DNA of 18,462 nt. Source: JBJXFY01 sp046155815. Lineage in GTDB: Bacteria > Verrucomicrobiota > Verrucomicrobiia > Limisphaerales > CAIMTB01. Shown here piece by piece: positions 1 to 8,000 of the stretch. The position numbers and the translations under genes are program-made. How positions within the stretch are numbered: the stretch's first letter is position 1; each line of letters starts with the position of its first letter. The notes under the pieces are model-generated. The model did no database searches, was not told the DNA's origin, and saw only the letters and a program-made list of their open reading frames with translations. The stretch lies in NCBI GenBank assembly GCA_046155815.1, contig JBJXFY010000308.1:1-18462 (forward strand). The letters are read 5' to 3'.

Positions 1-161
1 ATGCGCTGCGCGTTGGGCTGGGCGAGGCCGTCACCGGCGGGGACGGCCCGGACCGCGAGGCCGTGCTAGCCGCGCTGGAAGCCGTGGCCGCCGCCGAGTC
101 CGTAGCCGGGCGCGAGGTCACGCTGGAGGAACTTGTGCGCCGCGCCGGTGCGGACCGTTGA
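1..161 (+). CDS. 3' end of an unidentified gene (partial)
   Basis: An open frame runs in from the left edge (codons in the frame of position 3) and stops at TGA 159-161, giving about 52 residues. The tail reads as an alanine/glutamate-rich helical end, beginning ALRVGLGEAV and ending LEELVRRAGADR. I do not recognise it with confidence. The 'LRVGLG' stretch followed by an acidic helix resembles the C-terminus of some fold-type-I PLP enzymes such as cysteine desulfurases, but that is a weak likeness. The stop overlaps the TTG that can start the next gene, so the two are probably cotranscribed. Confidence 0.6.
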   Translation, partial: ALRVGLGEAVTGGDGPDREAVLAALEAVAAAESVAGREVTLEELVRRAGADR

Positions 162-574
162 CCGCCGCCCCACAGGCCATGCTGCTGATCCCCGCCCGCG
201 TCGGTCCCAGCGCCATCGAGGGCAACGGCCTGTTTGCCGTCGTCCCGATTCCTGCCGGCACGCCCGTCTGGCGCTTTCAGCCCGACTTCGACCGAGCCTT
301 CGTTCCCGCGGCCGTGGCCGCCTTGCCGCCGCCCGCGCGCGAGCATCTGGCCCGCTTCGCCTGGTTCCGCCGCGATGACGGCCATGCGATCCTGAGCGGA
401 GACCACGCCTGCTTCATGAACCACGCCGACCTGCCGAACACCGGGTTGCCCCCGGGCGCGGTTGACCCCGAAACCACCTTGGCCCTCCGGGACATCGCCG
501 CGGGCGAGGAACTCACGTGCGACTACCGGGCCTTCGACGCGGCGGCGGCGGAGAAGCTCGGCGGCTCCACGTAG
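158..574 (+). CDS. SET-domain protein (putative protein-lysine methyltransferase)
   Basis: This small protein of 138 residues (131 if the in-frame ATG at 179 is used) is essentially a bare SET domain. SET enzymes transfer a methyl group from S-adenosylmethionine to protein lysines. Visible motifs, numbered from the TTG start, are the N-terminal GNGLFA (22-27), FMNHADLPNT (86-95), which matches the NHS-x-x-PN cofactor-binding signature, and GEELTCDY (116-123), the GEEL-x-x-DY catalytic tyrosine motif. No pre-SET or post-SET cysteine cluster is present, as is usual for short bacterial members. The TTG at 158 overlaps the upstream TGA (TTGA), which favours translational coupling, but the ATG at 179 is equally plausible; neither has a clear ribosome binding site. 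The substrate cannot be told from sequence. The gene converges on the NifU-like gene, with 29 bp between stops. Confidence 0.82.
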   Translation: MTAAPQAMLLIPARVGPSAIEGNGLFAVVPIPAGTPVWRFQPDFDRAFVPAAVAALPPPAREHLARFAWFRRDDGHAILSGDHACFMNHADLPNTGLPPGAVDPETTLALRDIAAGEELTCDYRAFDAAAAEKLGGST

Positions 575-603
575 CCGAACCCGGACCGCTCCCGGCGCTC
601 CGC

Positions 604-1092
604 TCACGACAGCAGCACGATCTTCCGTCCGCTCGTGGCGCGGCCTGCCTGGTTCAGGCTGTCGCTCAGCGTGGGAGCCGCCGGCACCGCGTCTGCCTTC
701 GCGGGCGGCTGCGGATTGTCCCCGGCCTCCAGCGCGTCCCGCAGGGCGGCCTCCACCAGTTCGCCGCAGTGGATCTTCATCGGTGGAAGCGGGCCGAGGT
801 CCGCCGCCAGGTCCCGCCCCTTCAGCGCGCGCGCCTCGTCGGCGGTCTTGCCCCGGAGCAGCTCCGTGGCGAGCGAGGCGACCGCGATGGCCGTCTCGCA
901 GCCGAAGGACTGGAAGCTTGCCTGGTCAATCACCCGCCGGCCCCGCTCCTCCTTGAACTTCAGCCACAGCCGCATCAGGTCGCCGCAGCCCGCGCTGCCG
1001 GCGCTGCCGACCGCGTCCGCGTCCTTCAGCTCGCCGAGGTTCCGCGGGTTCGCGATGGCGTCCCGCACGCGCTGCTCGAAGTCGTCGCCCAT
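604..1092 (-). CDS. NifU/IscU-type iron-sulfur cluster scaffold protein
   Basis: This 162-residue cytoplasmic protein belongs to the IscU/NifU N-terminal family, which receives sulfur from a cysteine desulfurase and assembles a transient Fe-S cluster. The ligand set is complete: Cys36 with Asp38 in GSAGCGD, Cys65 in SFGCETAIA, and Cys109 in MKIHCGEL. The start chosen is ATG 1092, giving MGDDFEQRV as in the family; an open frame extends upstream but its sequence is low-complexity and not family-like. The C-terminus carries about 35 extra residues (from about 125) rich in Pro, Ala and Ser that are outside the fold and probably disordered. It lies 55 bp after the haloperoxidase gene on the same strand. 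No nifS/iscS, hscA or other suf/isc gene is identified beside it, so which pathway it serves is open. Confidence 0.88.
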   Translation of the reverse strand: MGDDFEQRVRDAIANPRNLGELKDADAVGSAGSAGCGDLMRLWLKFKEERGRRVIDQASFQSFGCETAIAVASLATELLRGKTADEARALKGRDLAADLGPLPPMKIHCGELVEAALRDALEAGDNPQPPAKADAVPAAPTLSDSLNQAGRATSGRKIVLLS

Positions 1093-1147
1093 GCCGGGAG
1101 CATTTCGCTGCGCGGGCGGAGGCGCAACCGGCCGGCCCGCCCGCCGG

Positions 1148-2611
1148 CTACGGCGCGATCTCGCGCACGCGGAAGAAGCCGCCCGCGTTGCCGGCCGGCA
1201 CGGTGAGCGCCACGCCGCCGGGCGCCACGGCGTTGGTGGCCAGCGGCGTCCAGCCCGCGAAGTCACCCGTGGTCTCCAGCACCAGCCCGCGGCCGGCGTG
1301 GCCGTGCAGGCGGAGGCGGAGGCCGGCGGGCGTGGCCCCCTCGCACGCGAGCCGCGGCAGGGCGTCGTTCGGCAGCAGATGATTCGCCAGGACGTACTGC
1401 GCGATCTTTCGGCCGCTGGTCTTGCCCTCGCGGTTCGCCGACTGGAAATGGATGCCGCCGTAGATGCGGCTCATGCCGACCTCCTCGGCGCAGGCGGCGA
1501 GGTTCGTGTAGGTGCGGAAGACCCCGGGGAGCGAATCCGAAGCAACGGTGAACGTGATTTCGTCCGCGCCGTAGAACTGCCGGAGCACCTCCGCGCTGGC
1601 CGCGCTGAAGGTGCTGTGCCCGCTGGTGTGGTCCGGGAACGGCGGCGACACGAGGAAGTGATCCCAGCTGGCGTCCGGCTCCGTGCCCGGATTGCCGTCC
1701 TCGGCGGCGCGCTGGATGGCCGTCACCGGCCGCCAGAAGTTGTACCGGAACTTCGCCTCCCAGCAGACGATGGCTGCGTCCCCCTGGGCCAGGCCCAGGA
1801 GCGCGAACAACCGCGCGTTCTCGGCGAGGGTGTTCGTGCGCGTGCGGGCGATGGTGGCCGCGATCTCGTTCCAGTGCCCGGGGGGCATGGCGGTGTAGCT
1901 GAAGTCCGACCAGAACACGGCGGTCTCGCCCTGGTACGCGGTGCGGACGGAGCTGCCCTTGCCGCCGATGGCCTTCACCTCGTTGAGGTCGGCGGCGTAC
2001 TCCGGCGAGTCCAGCGCGGGCGGCGGCGGCGGCAGGAAAGGCTCCTTGTCCGGGATGGCGAAGGGCTTCACGTAGCGCCACTGCGGCGTGAGCGGCGGCC
2101 GGAAGAAGGGAGGCGTGCGCCGCCACTGGCCCGGAGCGTTGGATGGGATGTAGGGCACGTCCGTGTTCGCGCCGTCGGCCTCCCGCGAGGCCAGCGTCCG
2201 CCGGCCGATGTCCGCACCGAAGGCGAGGCCGTTGGTCGTCGCGGCAGTGGCCGGCAGGGAGGCCACGCCGACGGCGTACAATTCATCCGCGCGGGCGGCG
2301 AGGCCGGGATACAGCGCCTTCATGATCTCCTCCGCGGCCCCAATGGCGGCGGCCTCCGGGCCGGCCTCCGCCGGCGGCTCGGGGAGGAACTGGTACGGCT
2401 GGTGCGTGCGGACGATGGAGTTCACTGCGTCATGCATGGCCACCGCGAGGATGGCGAGGTTCCGCGTGGCGAGGGTCGGCCCCGTGGTGTCCACGCGGAT
2501 GCCGTCCAGCATCAGGTCGTTCCATTCGAGCACGGCGTCGGCTCGGCCCCGCGGCCCCGCGGCGGCCAGGCAGAGCAGGAAGGCGATGAGTACCGGGCGA
2601 TGATGATCCAT
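1148..2611 (-). CDS. secreted vanadium-dependent haloperoxidase (PAP2 superfamily)
   Basis: This 487-residue protein resembles vanadium haloperoxidases, which use vanadate and hydrogen peroxide to oxidise halides. An N-terminal signal peptide is visible (hydrophobic VLIAFLLCLAAAG at 7-19, likely cleavage near ADA, 24-26). All vanadate-binding residues known from fungal chloroperoxidase are present with correct spacing: Lys287 and Arg294 (KFRYNFWRP), Ser330-Gly331-His332 (HTSGHSTF), and Arg382 and His388 (SRIYGGIHF). Phe325 lies five residues before the SGH serine, the position that is Phe in chloroperoxidase and His in algal bromoperoxidase. Residues about 428-487 form a separate beta-rich module ending GGFFRVREIAP. 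The start is ATG 2611, with GAGG five bases upstream. The gene lies 117 bp after argS. Activity is not proven: related bacterial proteins may be phosphatases. Confidence 0.9.
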   Translation of the reverse strand: MDHHRPVLIAFLLCLAAAGPRGRADAVLEWNDLMLDGIRVDTTGPTLATRNLAILAVAMHDAVNSIVRTHQPYQFLPEPPAEAGPEAAAIGAAEEIMKALYPGLAARADELYAVGVASLPATAATTNGLAFGADIGRRTLASREADGANTDVPYIPSNAPGQWRRTPPFFRPPLTPQWRYVKPFAIPDKEPFLPPPPPALDSPEYAADLNEVKAIGGKGSSVRTAYQGETAVFWSDFSYTAMPPGHWNEIAATIARTRTNTLAENARLFALLGLAQGDAAIVCWEAKFRYNFWRPVTAIQRAAEDGNPGTEPDASWDHFLVSPPFPDHTSGHSTFSAASAEVLRQFYGADEITFTVASDSLPGVFRTYTNLAACAEEVGMSRIYGGIHFQSANREGKTSGRKIAQYVLANHLLPNDALPRLACEGATPAGLRLRLHGHAGRGLVLETTGDFAGWTPLATNAVAPGGVALTVPAGNAGGFFRVREIAP

Positions 2612-2627
2612 GGGAGCCTCGGGCAGA

Positions 2628-2656
2628 CTTATCGTTCGCCGCCGGGAATCCCGCAA
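2628..2656 (-). promoter_or_regulatory. candidate sigma70-type promoter for the haloperoxidase gene
   Basis: On the minus strand TTGCGG (2656-2651) is followed by a 17-bp spacer and GATAAG (2633-2628). This ends 16 bp before the ATG at 2611. The -35 half keeps only TTG, and the -10 half matches four of six consensus bases. It suggests the gene can be transcribed independently of argS. It was found by eye only. Confidence 0.3.
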
Positions 2657-2670
2657 CGCGGCAATGGGCA

Positions 2671-2710
2671 GGCCGGCCCGGGCGCGGGGCAAAGCGGAGG
2701 CGGGCCGGCC
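2671..2710. repeat. 10-bp perfect inverted repeat between argS and the haloperoxidase gene
   Basis: GGCCGGCCCG (2671-2680) and CGGGCCGGCC (2701-2710) are exact reverse complements separated by 20 bases. It lies just after the argS stop. It could fold in RNA as a GC-rich hairpin but has no following T-run, so it is not a standard intrinsic terminator. It could be a weak terminator, an mRNA stabiliser or chance in GC-rich DNA. Confidence 0.4.
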
Positions 2711-2728
2711 CCGCTCGTCGTCCCCGGC

Positions 2729-4525
2729 CTACATCCGCTCCAGCACCTCGATGCCCAGCGTGTTCAGGCCCTCCTTCAGCACGCGGCCCGTCACATCGCA
2801 GAGCGCAAGGCGCGAGGCGCGCAGGGGCGCTTCGGCCTTGAGCACGGGGCACTGCTCCCAGAACTGAGCGAGCAGGCCGGCCAGCTCGTAGAGGTAGTTG
2901 CCCAGCAGGTTCGGCCGGAACTCCGCCGCCGCGGCCTCCAGCGCGAAGCCAAAGTTCAGCAGGTGCCGCGCCAGCGCCCGCTCGACCGGCTCCACCAGCG
3001 ACACCGGGCCGGCGACGGCACCCTCGCCGCCCTTTCGCAGCACGCTGCGGGCGCGGGCGTAGGCATACTGGAGGTAGGGCGCTGTGTTGCCCTGCAGGGC
3101 CAGCATCTTGTCCCAGTCGAACACGTAGTCGCTCGTCCGGTTTGGCAGCAGGTCCGCGTACTTCACTGCGCCCAGGCCGACCACGCGGGCGATGGCGCGG
3201 CGCTCGGCCTCGGGCAGGTCGGGGTTCTTCGCGGTGACGATGGCCAGAGCGCGCTCCTCCGCCTCATCCAGCAGGTCGGCCAGCTTCACGGTTCCGCCGG
3301 CGCGGGTCCTGAGCGGCTTCCCGTCCGGCCCGCAGATTTTCCCGAAGCCCACGTGGGTGAGGCGGGCGCCGCCGGCCGCCACCTCGGGCAGCCAGCGCGC
3401 CGCGATGGCGAAGAGCTGCCGGAAGTGTGACGCCTGCCGGTCGTCCACCACGTACACAACCTCGTCCGGCTGCCACTCGCGCAGCCGGTGGCGGATCGTG
3501 GCCAGGTCGGTCGTCATGTAGTTGAAGCCGCCATCGGACTTCTGGATCAGCGCCGGGTAGTCCACCCACGCGCCGTCCCTGTTCTTCACCAGGAAGGGAT
3601 CCTGCTTCGCCTCGGGCCGCGCGGCGGGGTCGGGGAAGACTGCCTCCGAGAACACCGCCACCGCGTCCTCGCTGCGCCGCGCGATGCCGGCGGCCAGCAG
3701 CTCCGCGACGATCTCCGGCAGCCACCGGTTGTAGAAGCTCTCGCCCAGCGCGTGGTCGAAGCGCACGCCCAGCCGCGCGTAGATCGCGTCGAACTGCGCC
3801 TGCGAGAGCCGCTGCATCTCGCCCCAGATGGCGAGGTTCTCCGCGTCGCCCGCCTGGAGCCTCACCAGCTCGGCCTTCGCCGCCTCGCGCTGGGCGGGGT
3901 CAAAGCCGGGCTTGTCCGGGTCGCACACCTCGTTCAGCTCCTTGTACAGGCGTTCGAGCTCGGCCAGCGGGTCGGCCGCGAGCGCGGCGCGGTCGAGGCG
4001 CGTCTTCCAGCCGAGCAGCAGGATGCCGAACTGCGTGCCCCAGTCACCGATATGGTTGTCCGTGACGACGCGGTGGCCGAGCAGCCGCAGCAGCCGCACA
4101 AGCGCGTCGCCGATGCCCGTCGAGCGGATATGGCCGACGTGCATGGGCTTGGCGACGTTCGGCGCGCTGAAGTCCACCACGTAGGTCCGCGGCGCGGCGG
4201 CGGGCTCGAAGAAACGGTGCTCACAGCGCACCGCCCCATCCACCGCGGCGGCGAGGGCGCCGTCGCGAAGGCGGAAGTTCAGGAAGCCCGGGCCGGAGAC
4301 ATCGACGCCCGCGCAGAGGTCCGCCACGTCGAGCCGGGCGGTCACGTCCGCCGCGAGCTCGCGCGGGTTCAGCCCGCGGCGCCTCGCCAGCGCGACGAGG
4401 GAGGTGCATTGGAAGTCGCCGAAGCGCGGCTCGCTCGGGCGGAGCTGCACCTCGTGGCTGGGCACGTCCGGGAGAACGGCGGCCACGGCGGTGGCGAGGC
4501 GGGACTGGATCCGGGCGGACAGCAT
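2729..4525 (-). CDS. argS: arginyl-tRNA synthetase
   Basis: This 598-residue class I aminoacyl-tRNA synthetase charges tRNA-Arg with arginine in the cytoplasm. The N-terminal ArgRS additional domain (residues 1 to about 100, with RFGDFQC and GPGFLNFRL) precedes the Rossmann catalytic domain. The HIGH signature appears as HVGH at 129-132 within SAPNVAKPMHVGHIRST. The second signature region, around 392-412, has the ArgRS form DGKPLRTRAGGTVKLADLLDEA-like rather than a canonical KMSKS, as in many bacterial ArgRS. The C-terminal DALR anticodon-binding domain includes YLQYAYARARSVL near 482-494 and ends EVLERM. The start is ATG 4525 (MLSARIQ), which matches family length; the frame stays open upstream but reads as non-homologous low-complexity sequence. 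No Shine-Dalgarno is seen. Confidence 0.97.
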   Translation of the reverse strand: MLSARIQSRLATAVAAVLPDVPSHEVQLRPSEPRFGDFQCTSLVALARRRGLNPRELAADVTARLDVADLCAGVDVSGPGFLNFRLRDGALAAAVDGAVRCEHRFFEPAAAPRTYVVDFSAPNVAKPMHVGHIRSTGIGDALVRLLRLLGHRVVTDNHIGDWGTQFGILLLGWKTRLDRAALAADPLAELERLYKELNEVCDPDKPGFDPAQREAAKAELVRLQAGDAENLAIWGEMQRLSQAQFDAIYARLGVRFDHALGESFYNRWLPEIVAELLAAGIARRSEDAVAVFSEAVFPDPAARPEAKQDPFLVKNRDGAWVDYPALIQKSDGGFNYMTTDLATIRHRLREWQPDEVVYVVDDRQASHFRQLFAIAARWLPEVAAGGARLTHVGFGKICGPDGKPLRTRAGGTVKLADLLDEAEERALAIVTAKNPDLPEAERRAIARVVGLGAVKYADLLPNRTSDYVFDWDKMLALQGNTAPYLQYAYARARSVLRKGGEGAVAGPVSLVEPVERALARHLLNFGFALEAAAAEFRPNLLGNYLYELAGLLAQFWEQCPVLKAEAPLRASRLALCDVTGRVLKEGLNTLGIEVLERM

Positions 4526-4764
4526 GGGGCGGGAAAGTTGCGGCGAACGGGCCGGCTGAAAAGAGCGCGCTGACCCGGGCGGTGGTGGGGCTGGCGGCGC
4601 GACCTTCGCAGCCGAACGGCCGTCAACCCCCGGGTCCCTGCCGCGCAAGGCCGGCTGCCGCCTCCGGGCCATGCGGCCACGTCGCGCAAGGCCCGCCGGC
4701 GAACCCATTCATCCGGGGCGGGCTTGTAACCCGGGCCGGCGGTTCCTAGCGTCCGGCCACCCCC
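4526..4764. other. divergent intergenic region, argS / DUF3303-like gene
   Basis: This 239-bp gap separates two divergently transcribed genes and should hold the promoters of both. Visible content is an 11-bp exact direct repeat CGCGCAAGGCC at 4642-4652 and 4683-4693 (41 bp apart, about four helical turns) and a candidate promoter for the rightward gene. No convincing promoter was found for argS, and no RNA gene or riboswitch was recognised. Confidence 0.5.
4724..4752 (+). promoter_or_regulatory. candidate promoter for the DUF3303-like gene
   Basis: TTGTAA (4724-4729), a 17-bp spacer and TAGCGT (4747-4752) fit a sigma70 layout. The -10 keeps only the key TA...T bases. Transcription starting about seven bases later would begin around 4759, only a few bases before the ATG at 4765. 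The message would be nearly leaderless, which agrees with the lack of a ribosome binding site. It was found by eye. Confidence 0.3.
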
Positions 4765-5037
4765 ATGCACTACATCGCACTCGCCATGTTTCCCAAGGAC
4801 TCCCGCACCTTGTCCGAGCTGGCCTCGCGCCGGCGGAGCTACCGGTATCCACCCACCTTCCAGAACGTGCGCAGCTTCCTGGACGTGCAGGGTGGCCGGG
4901 CCATCGTGTACTTCGAGACCGAGGACGCCGCGGCCATCCTCCGCTACACCTCGGACTGGCCCGAGATCACCTTCGATCTCTTCCCCGTCGTGCCCAGCGA
5001 GGCCGGGTGGCAGACGTACCTCGAATCAAAGGCGTGA
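4765..5037 (+). CDS. small DUF3303-like protein
   Basis: A 90-residue protein with no signal peptide or membrane segment. The pattern of a short beta strand at the start (MHYIALAMF), a central strand with a conserved 'FETEDAAAILRYTSDW' (50-65) and the final strand 'EITFDLFPVVPSEAG' resembles DUF3303, a family of small ferredoxin-like alpha/beta proteins of unknown function with an 'E..D...L..W...W.D..D.E..PV' pattern. The start is ATG 4765; an alternative in-frame ATG (residue 8) lies at 4786. No function can be assigned. It stands alone between divergent argS and convergent mfd, whose stop codon is 3 bp away. Confidence 0.7.
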   Translation: MHYIALAMFPKDSRTLSELASRRRSYRYPPTFQNVRSFLDVQGGRAIVYFETEDAAAILRYTSDWPEITFDLFPVVPSEAGWQTYLESKA

Positions 5038-5040
5038 GCC

Positions 5041-8000
5041 TCAGCCGGCCGTGATGGCCTGGAGCACGCGGCGGATCTCGCCCAGCCGGTCCCGGACGGA
5101 TCTCTTCGTGAGGCGCGGGAACTTGCCGCCGAACTGCACGAAGTCCCCGTTTCGTGTCAGCATGAGCCGGTCCTCACGCGTCTCCACGGCGGTGACGCCG
5201 GCCGCCGCGGCAACGACCTTCAGCTCCGCCGTGTGCAGCAGCAGCTCCGCGGCGGGCGGCAACGGCCCGAAGCGGTCGCGCAGCTCGGCCTTCACCGCCT
5301 TCACTCCGCCGAGGTCCGTGACGGACGCCAGCCGTCGGTAAAGTTCAACCCGCTGCCGGGCATCGTTCACATAGTCAAAGGGCAGGAACGCGGGGGCGCG
5401 GGCTGTTGCGGGAGAGGGGGGAGGATGAAGGATGGAGGAGGGAGCGGCGGAATCACGTCCTTGTGGCTTGTGGCCTGCGGCCTGCGGCTTTCTCTCGCCT
5501 TCCTCAGCCGGGTTCAGCGCGAGGAAGTCGAGGCGGAGAGTGACTTCGATCCGCGGCGCGACCTTCTCGCCCTTGAGCGCGCCGATGCTCTGCTTGAGCA
5601 GCTGGCAGTAGAGGTCGAAGCCGACGGCCGTGATGTGCCCGCTCTGCTGCGCGCCGAGGAGGTTGCCGGCGCCGCGCAGCTCGAGGTCGCGCATGGCGAT
5701 CTTGAAGCCGCTGCCAAGTGACGAGTGCTGCTTGAGGGCGGCGATGCGCCTGCGTGCGTCCGTCAGCAGCTGGGCATGCCGCGGGATGAGCAGGTAGGCG
5801 TAGGCCTGATGCTTGTAGCGTCCCACCCGGCCGCGGAGCTGGTAAAGCTCGCTGAGTCCGAAGCGGTCGGCCCGGTCGATGATGATCGTGTTGGCGTTCG
5901 GGATATCGAGGCCGCTTTCAATGATGGTGGTGCTGAGCAGCACGTCCGCCTCGCCATTCACGAAACGCGTCATCACCTCCTCGAGCTCGTCCGCGTCCAT
6001 CTGGCCGTGACCGACGACGATGCGCGCGTGCGGGAGCAGCGCCTTCAGCTTCGCCGCCACGACATCAATCGTCTCCACCCGGTTGTGCAGGAAGAAGACC
6101 TGCCCCTGCCGGTTCATCTCGCGCTGGACGGCGTCGCGGATGAGCCGCTCGTCGTAGGGCGAGACGACGGTCTCGATGGGCAGTCGGTCCTGCGGCGGCG
6201 TTTCGATGGTGCTCAGGTCGCGCGCGCCACTGAGCGCCAGGTAGAGCGTGCGCGGGATGGGCGTGGCGCTCAGGGTGAGCACGTCCACGGTGCGGCGGAG
6301 CAGCTTGAAGCGCTCCTTGTGCTGGACTCCGAAGCGCTGCTCCTCGTCGATGACGACGAGGCCGAGATCCTTGAACTGCACGTCGGCCTGCACGAGGCGG
6401 TGCGTCCCGATGACGATGTCCGCCTCGCCGGCCGCGAGCTTCTCCAGCGTCTGCTGCTGCTCGCGGCGTGTGCGGAAGCGCGACAGCAGCTCGACCCGCA
6501 CCGGGTAGTCGCTCATCCGCTCCCGGAAGGTGTTGTAGTGCTGCTGCGCCAACACCGTCGTGGGCACGAGGATGGCGACCTGCTTGCCGCCCATCACGGC
6601 CTTGAAGGCGGCGCGGATGGCGACCTCCGTCTTGCCGAAGCCGACGTCGCCACAGACGAGGCGGTCCATCGGCCGGGCCGCCTCGAGATCGCGCTTGGCC
6701 GCCTCGATGGCGCGGAACTGGTCCGGGGTCTCCTCATGGAGGAAGGAGGCCTCGAACTCACGCTGCCAGTTCGTGTCGGCCCCGAAGGCGTGGCCGGATT
6801 CCGTCTCGCGCGCGGCCTGAATTTCGAGCAGCTCGGCGGCGAGGTCGCGCACGGCGTGCTCGGCGTCCTTCTTCGCCTTCGCCCAGCGCGCGCCGCCGAG
6901 GGTGTTGAGCGGCGGGCGTATTTTTCCCGCGCCGACATACTTGCTGACCAGGTGCGCCTCCGTGACGGGCACGTAGAGCCGCGGCGCCGGGGCGTCCTCA
7001 CGCGCGGCCGCGTACTCGAGCACCAGGCATTCCTGGCCGGAAGCCACGCGCTGCGCGACGTCGCCCGGGCGGAGCACGGTCGAGGCGAGGGTCTGCAGTC
7101 CGCGGAAGCGCGCGATCCCGTGGGTGACATGGACCACCAGATCGCCCTCCTCGAGTTCCGTGAAGTCAATGTCCAGCAGCGAGCGCGTGGCTTGCGCGTG
7201 GGGCGACTTGAGCCGGCGCGGGCGCTGGACCTTGTAACGGCCGAAGATCTCGGCGTCGGTGACGACGACGAGGCCGGCGGACTTGCAGAGGAAGCCGCGG
7301 CTCAGCGTTCCCAAGTGAATGGTGAATGGCGAATGGCGAATGGTTCCTGAGTCGCCAACACCCAGCATCTTCGATTCACCACTCGTTGCTTGGGCGAAGC
7401 CCAGCTCGCGCCAGACCTCCAGGAAACGGTCGCGCTCGCCCTCGTTGTTGCAGAAGACGTGCAGCGCAAGCCCCTGCCTGAGCCAGCGATGGAGCTGGCC
7501 GAAGAACTCGCGCCGTTGCGCCTCGGCGACCGCCGGATCGGGCGCCCGCGCACCCATCGGCCGGTAAGGATCGAGGCTTTGAAGCGGTGCCGCCGGCATC
7601 TTGCCGCGATCAAGGCTGGGGGCGGAGGCAGGGGGCGGTTCGGCGTCGGAACCGGGCAGTGCCGGCCCAGGCTCGCGGGCGAGTTCCCCGGCCAGTTCAC
7701 TGACCTCGAGCAAGCCCAGGCCGCGGGCGCGCGCAGCCGAGAGGAAGTCCTCCCAGGGGATGTAAAACGGATCGCCGACGGGCACCTGCTCCGCGTACGC
7801 GGCGGCGTGGGCGCGGAGTTCGGCCGGCTCCACAAGAATGAACAGGGCGTCTCCCGGGAGATGTTCCAGGAACGTGGCCAGCACCGGGGCGGCGGCCGCT
7901 TCCGGAGCCGCGTCGGCCAGGGCGCGCTTCAGCAGTCCCAGTTCTCCGGCGGGCGGAAGCGTGACTTCCGCCAGGACCTCACGGGATACCTGGGTATGCG

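Noticed and set aside
635..3430. Very long plus-strand open frame (931 codons) across the NifU-like, haloperoxidase and argS genes
   Set aside because: It is antisense to three well-supported genes, its translation is Arg/Ala/Gly-rich with no family resemblance, and long antisense frames are expected at this GC content.
7301..7400. Possible CRISPR-like array in mfd
   Set aside because: Repeat units are 7 bp and contiguous without spacers, inside an intact reading frame; this is a tandem repeat.
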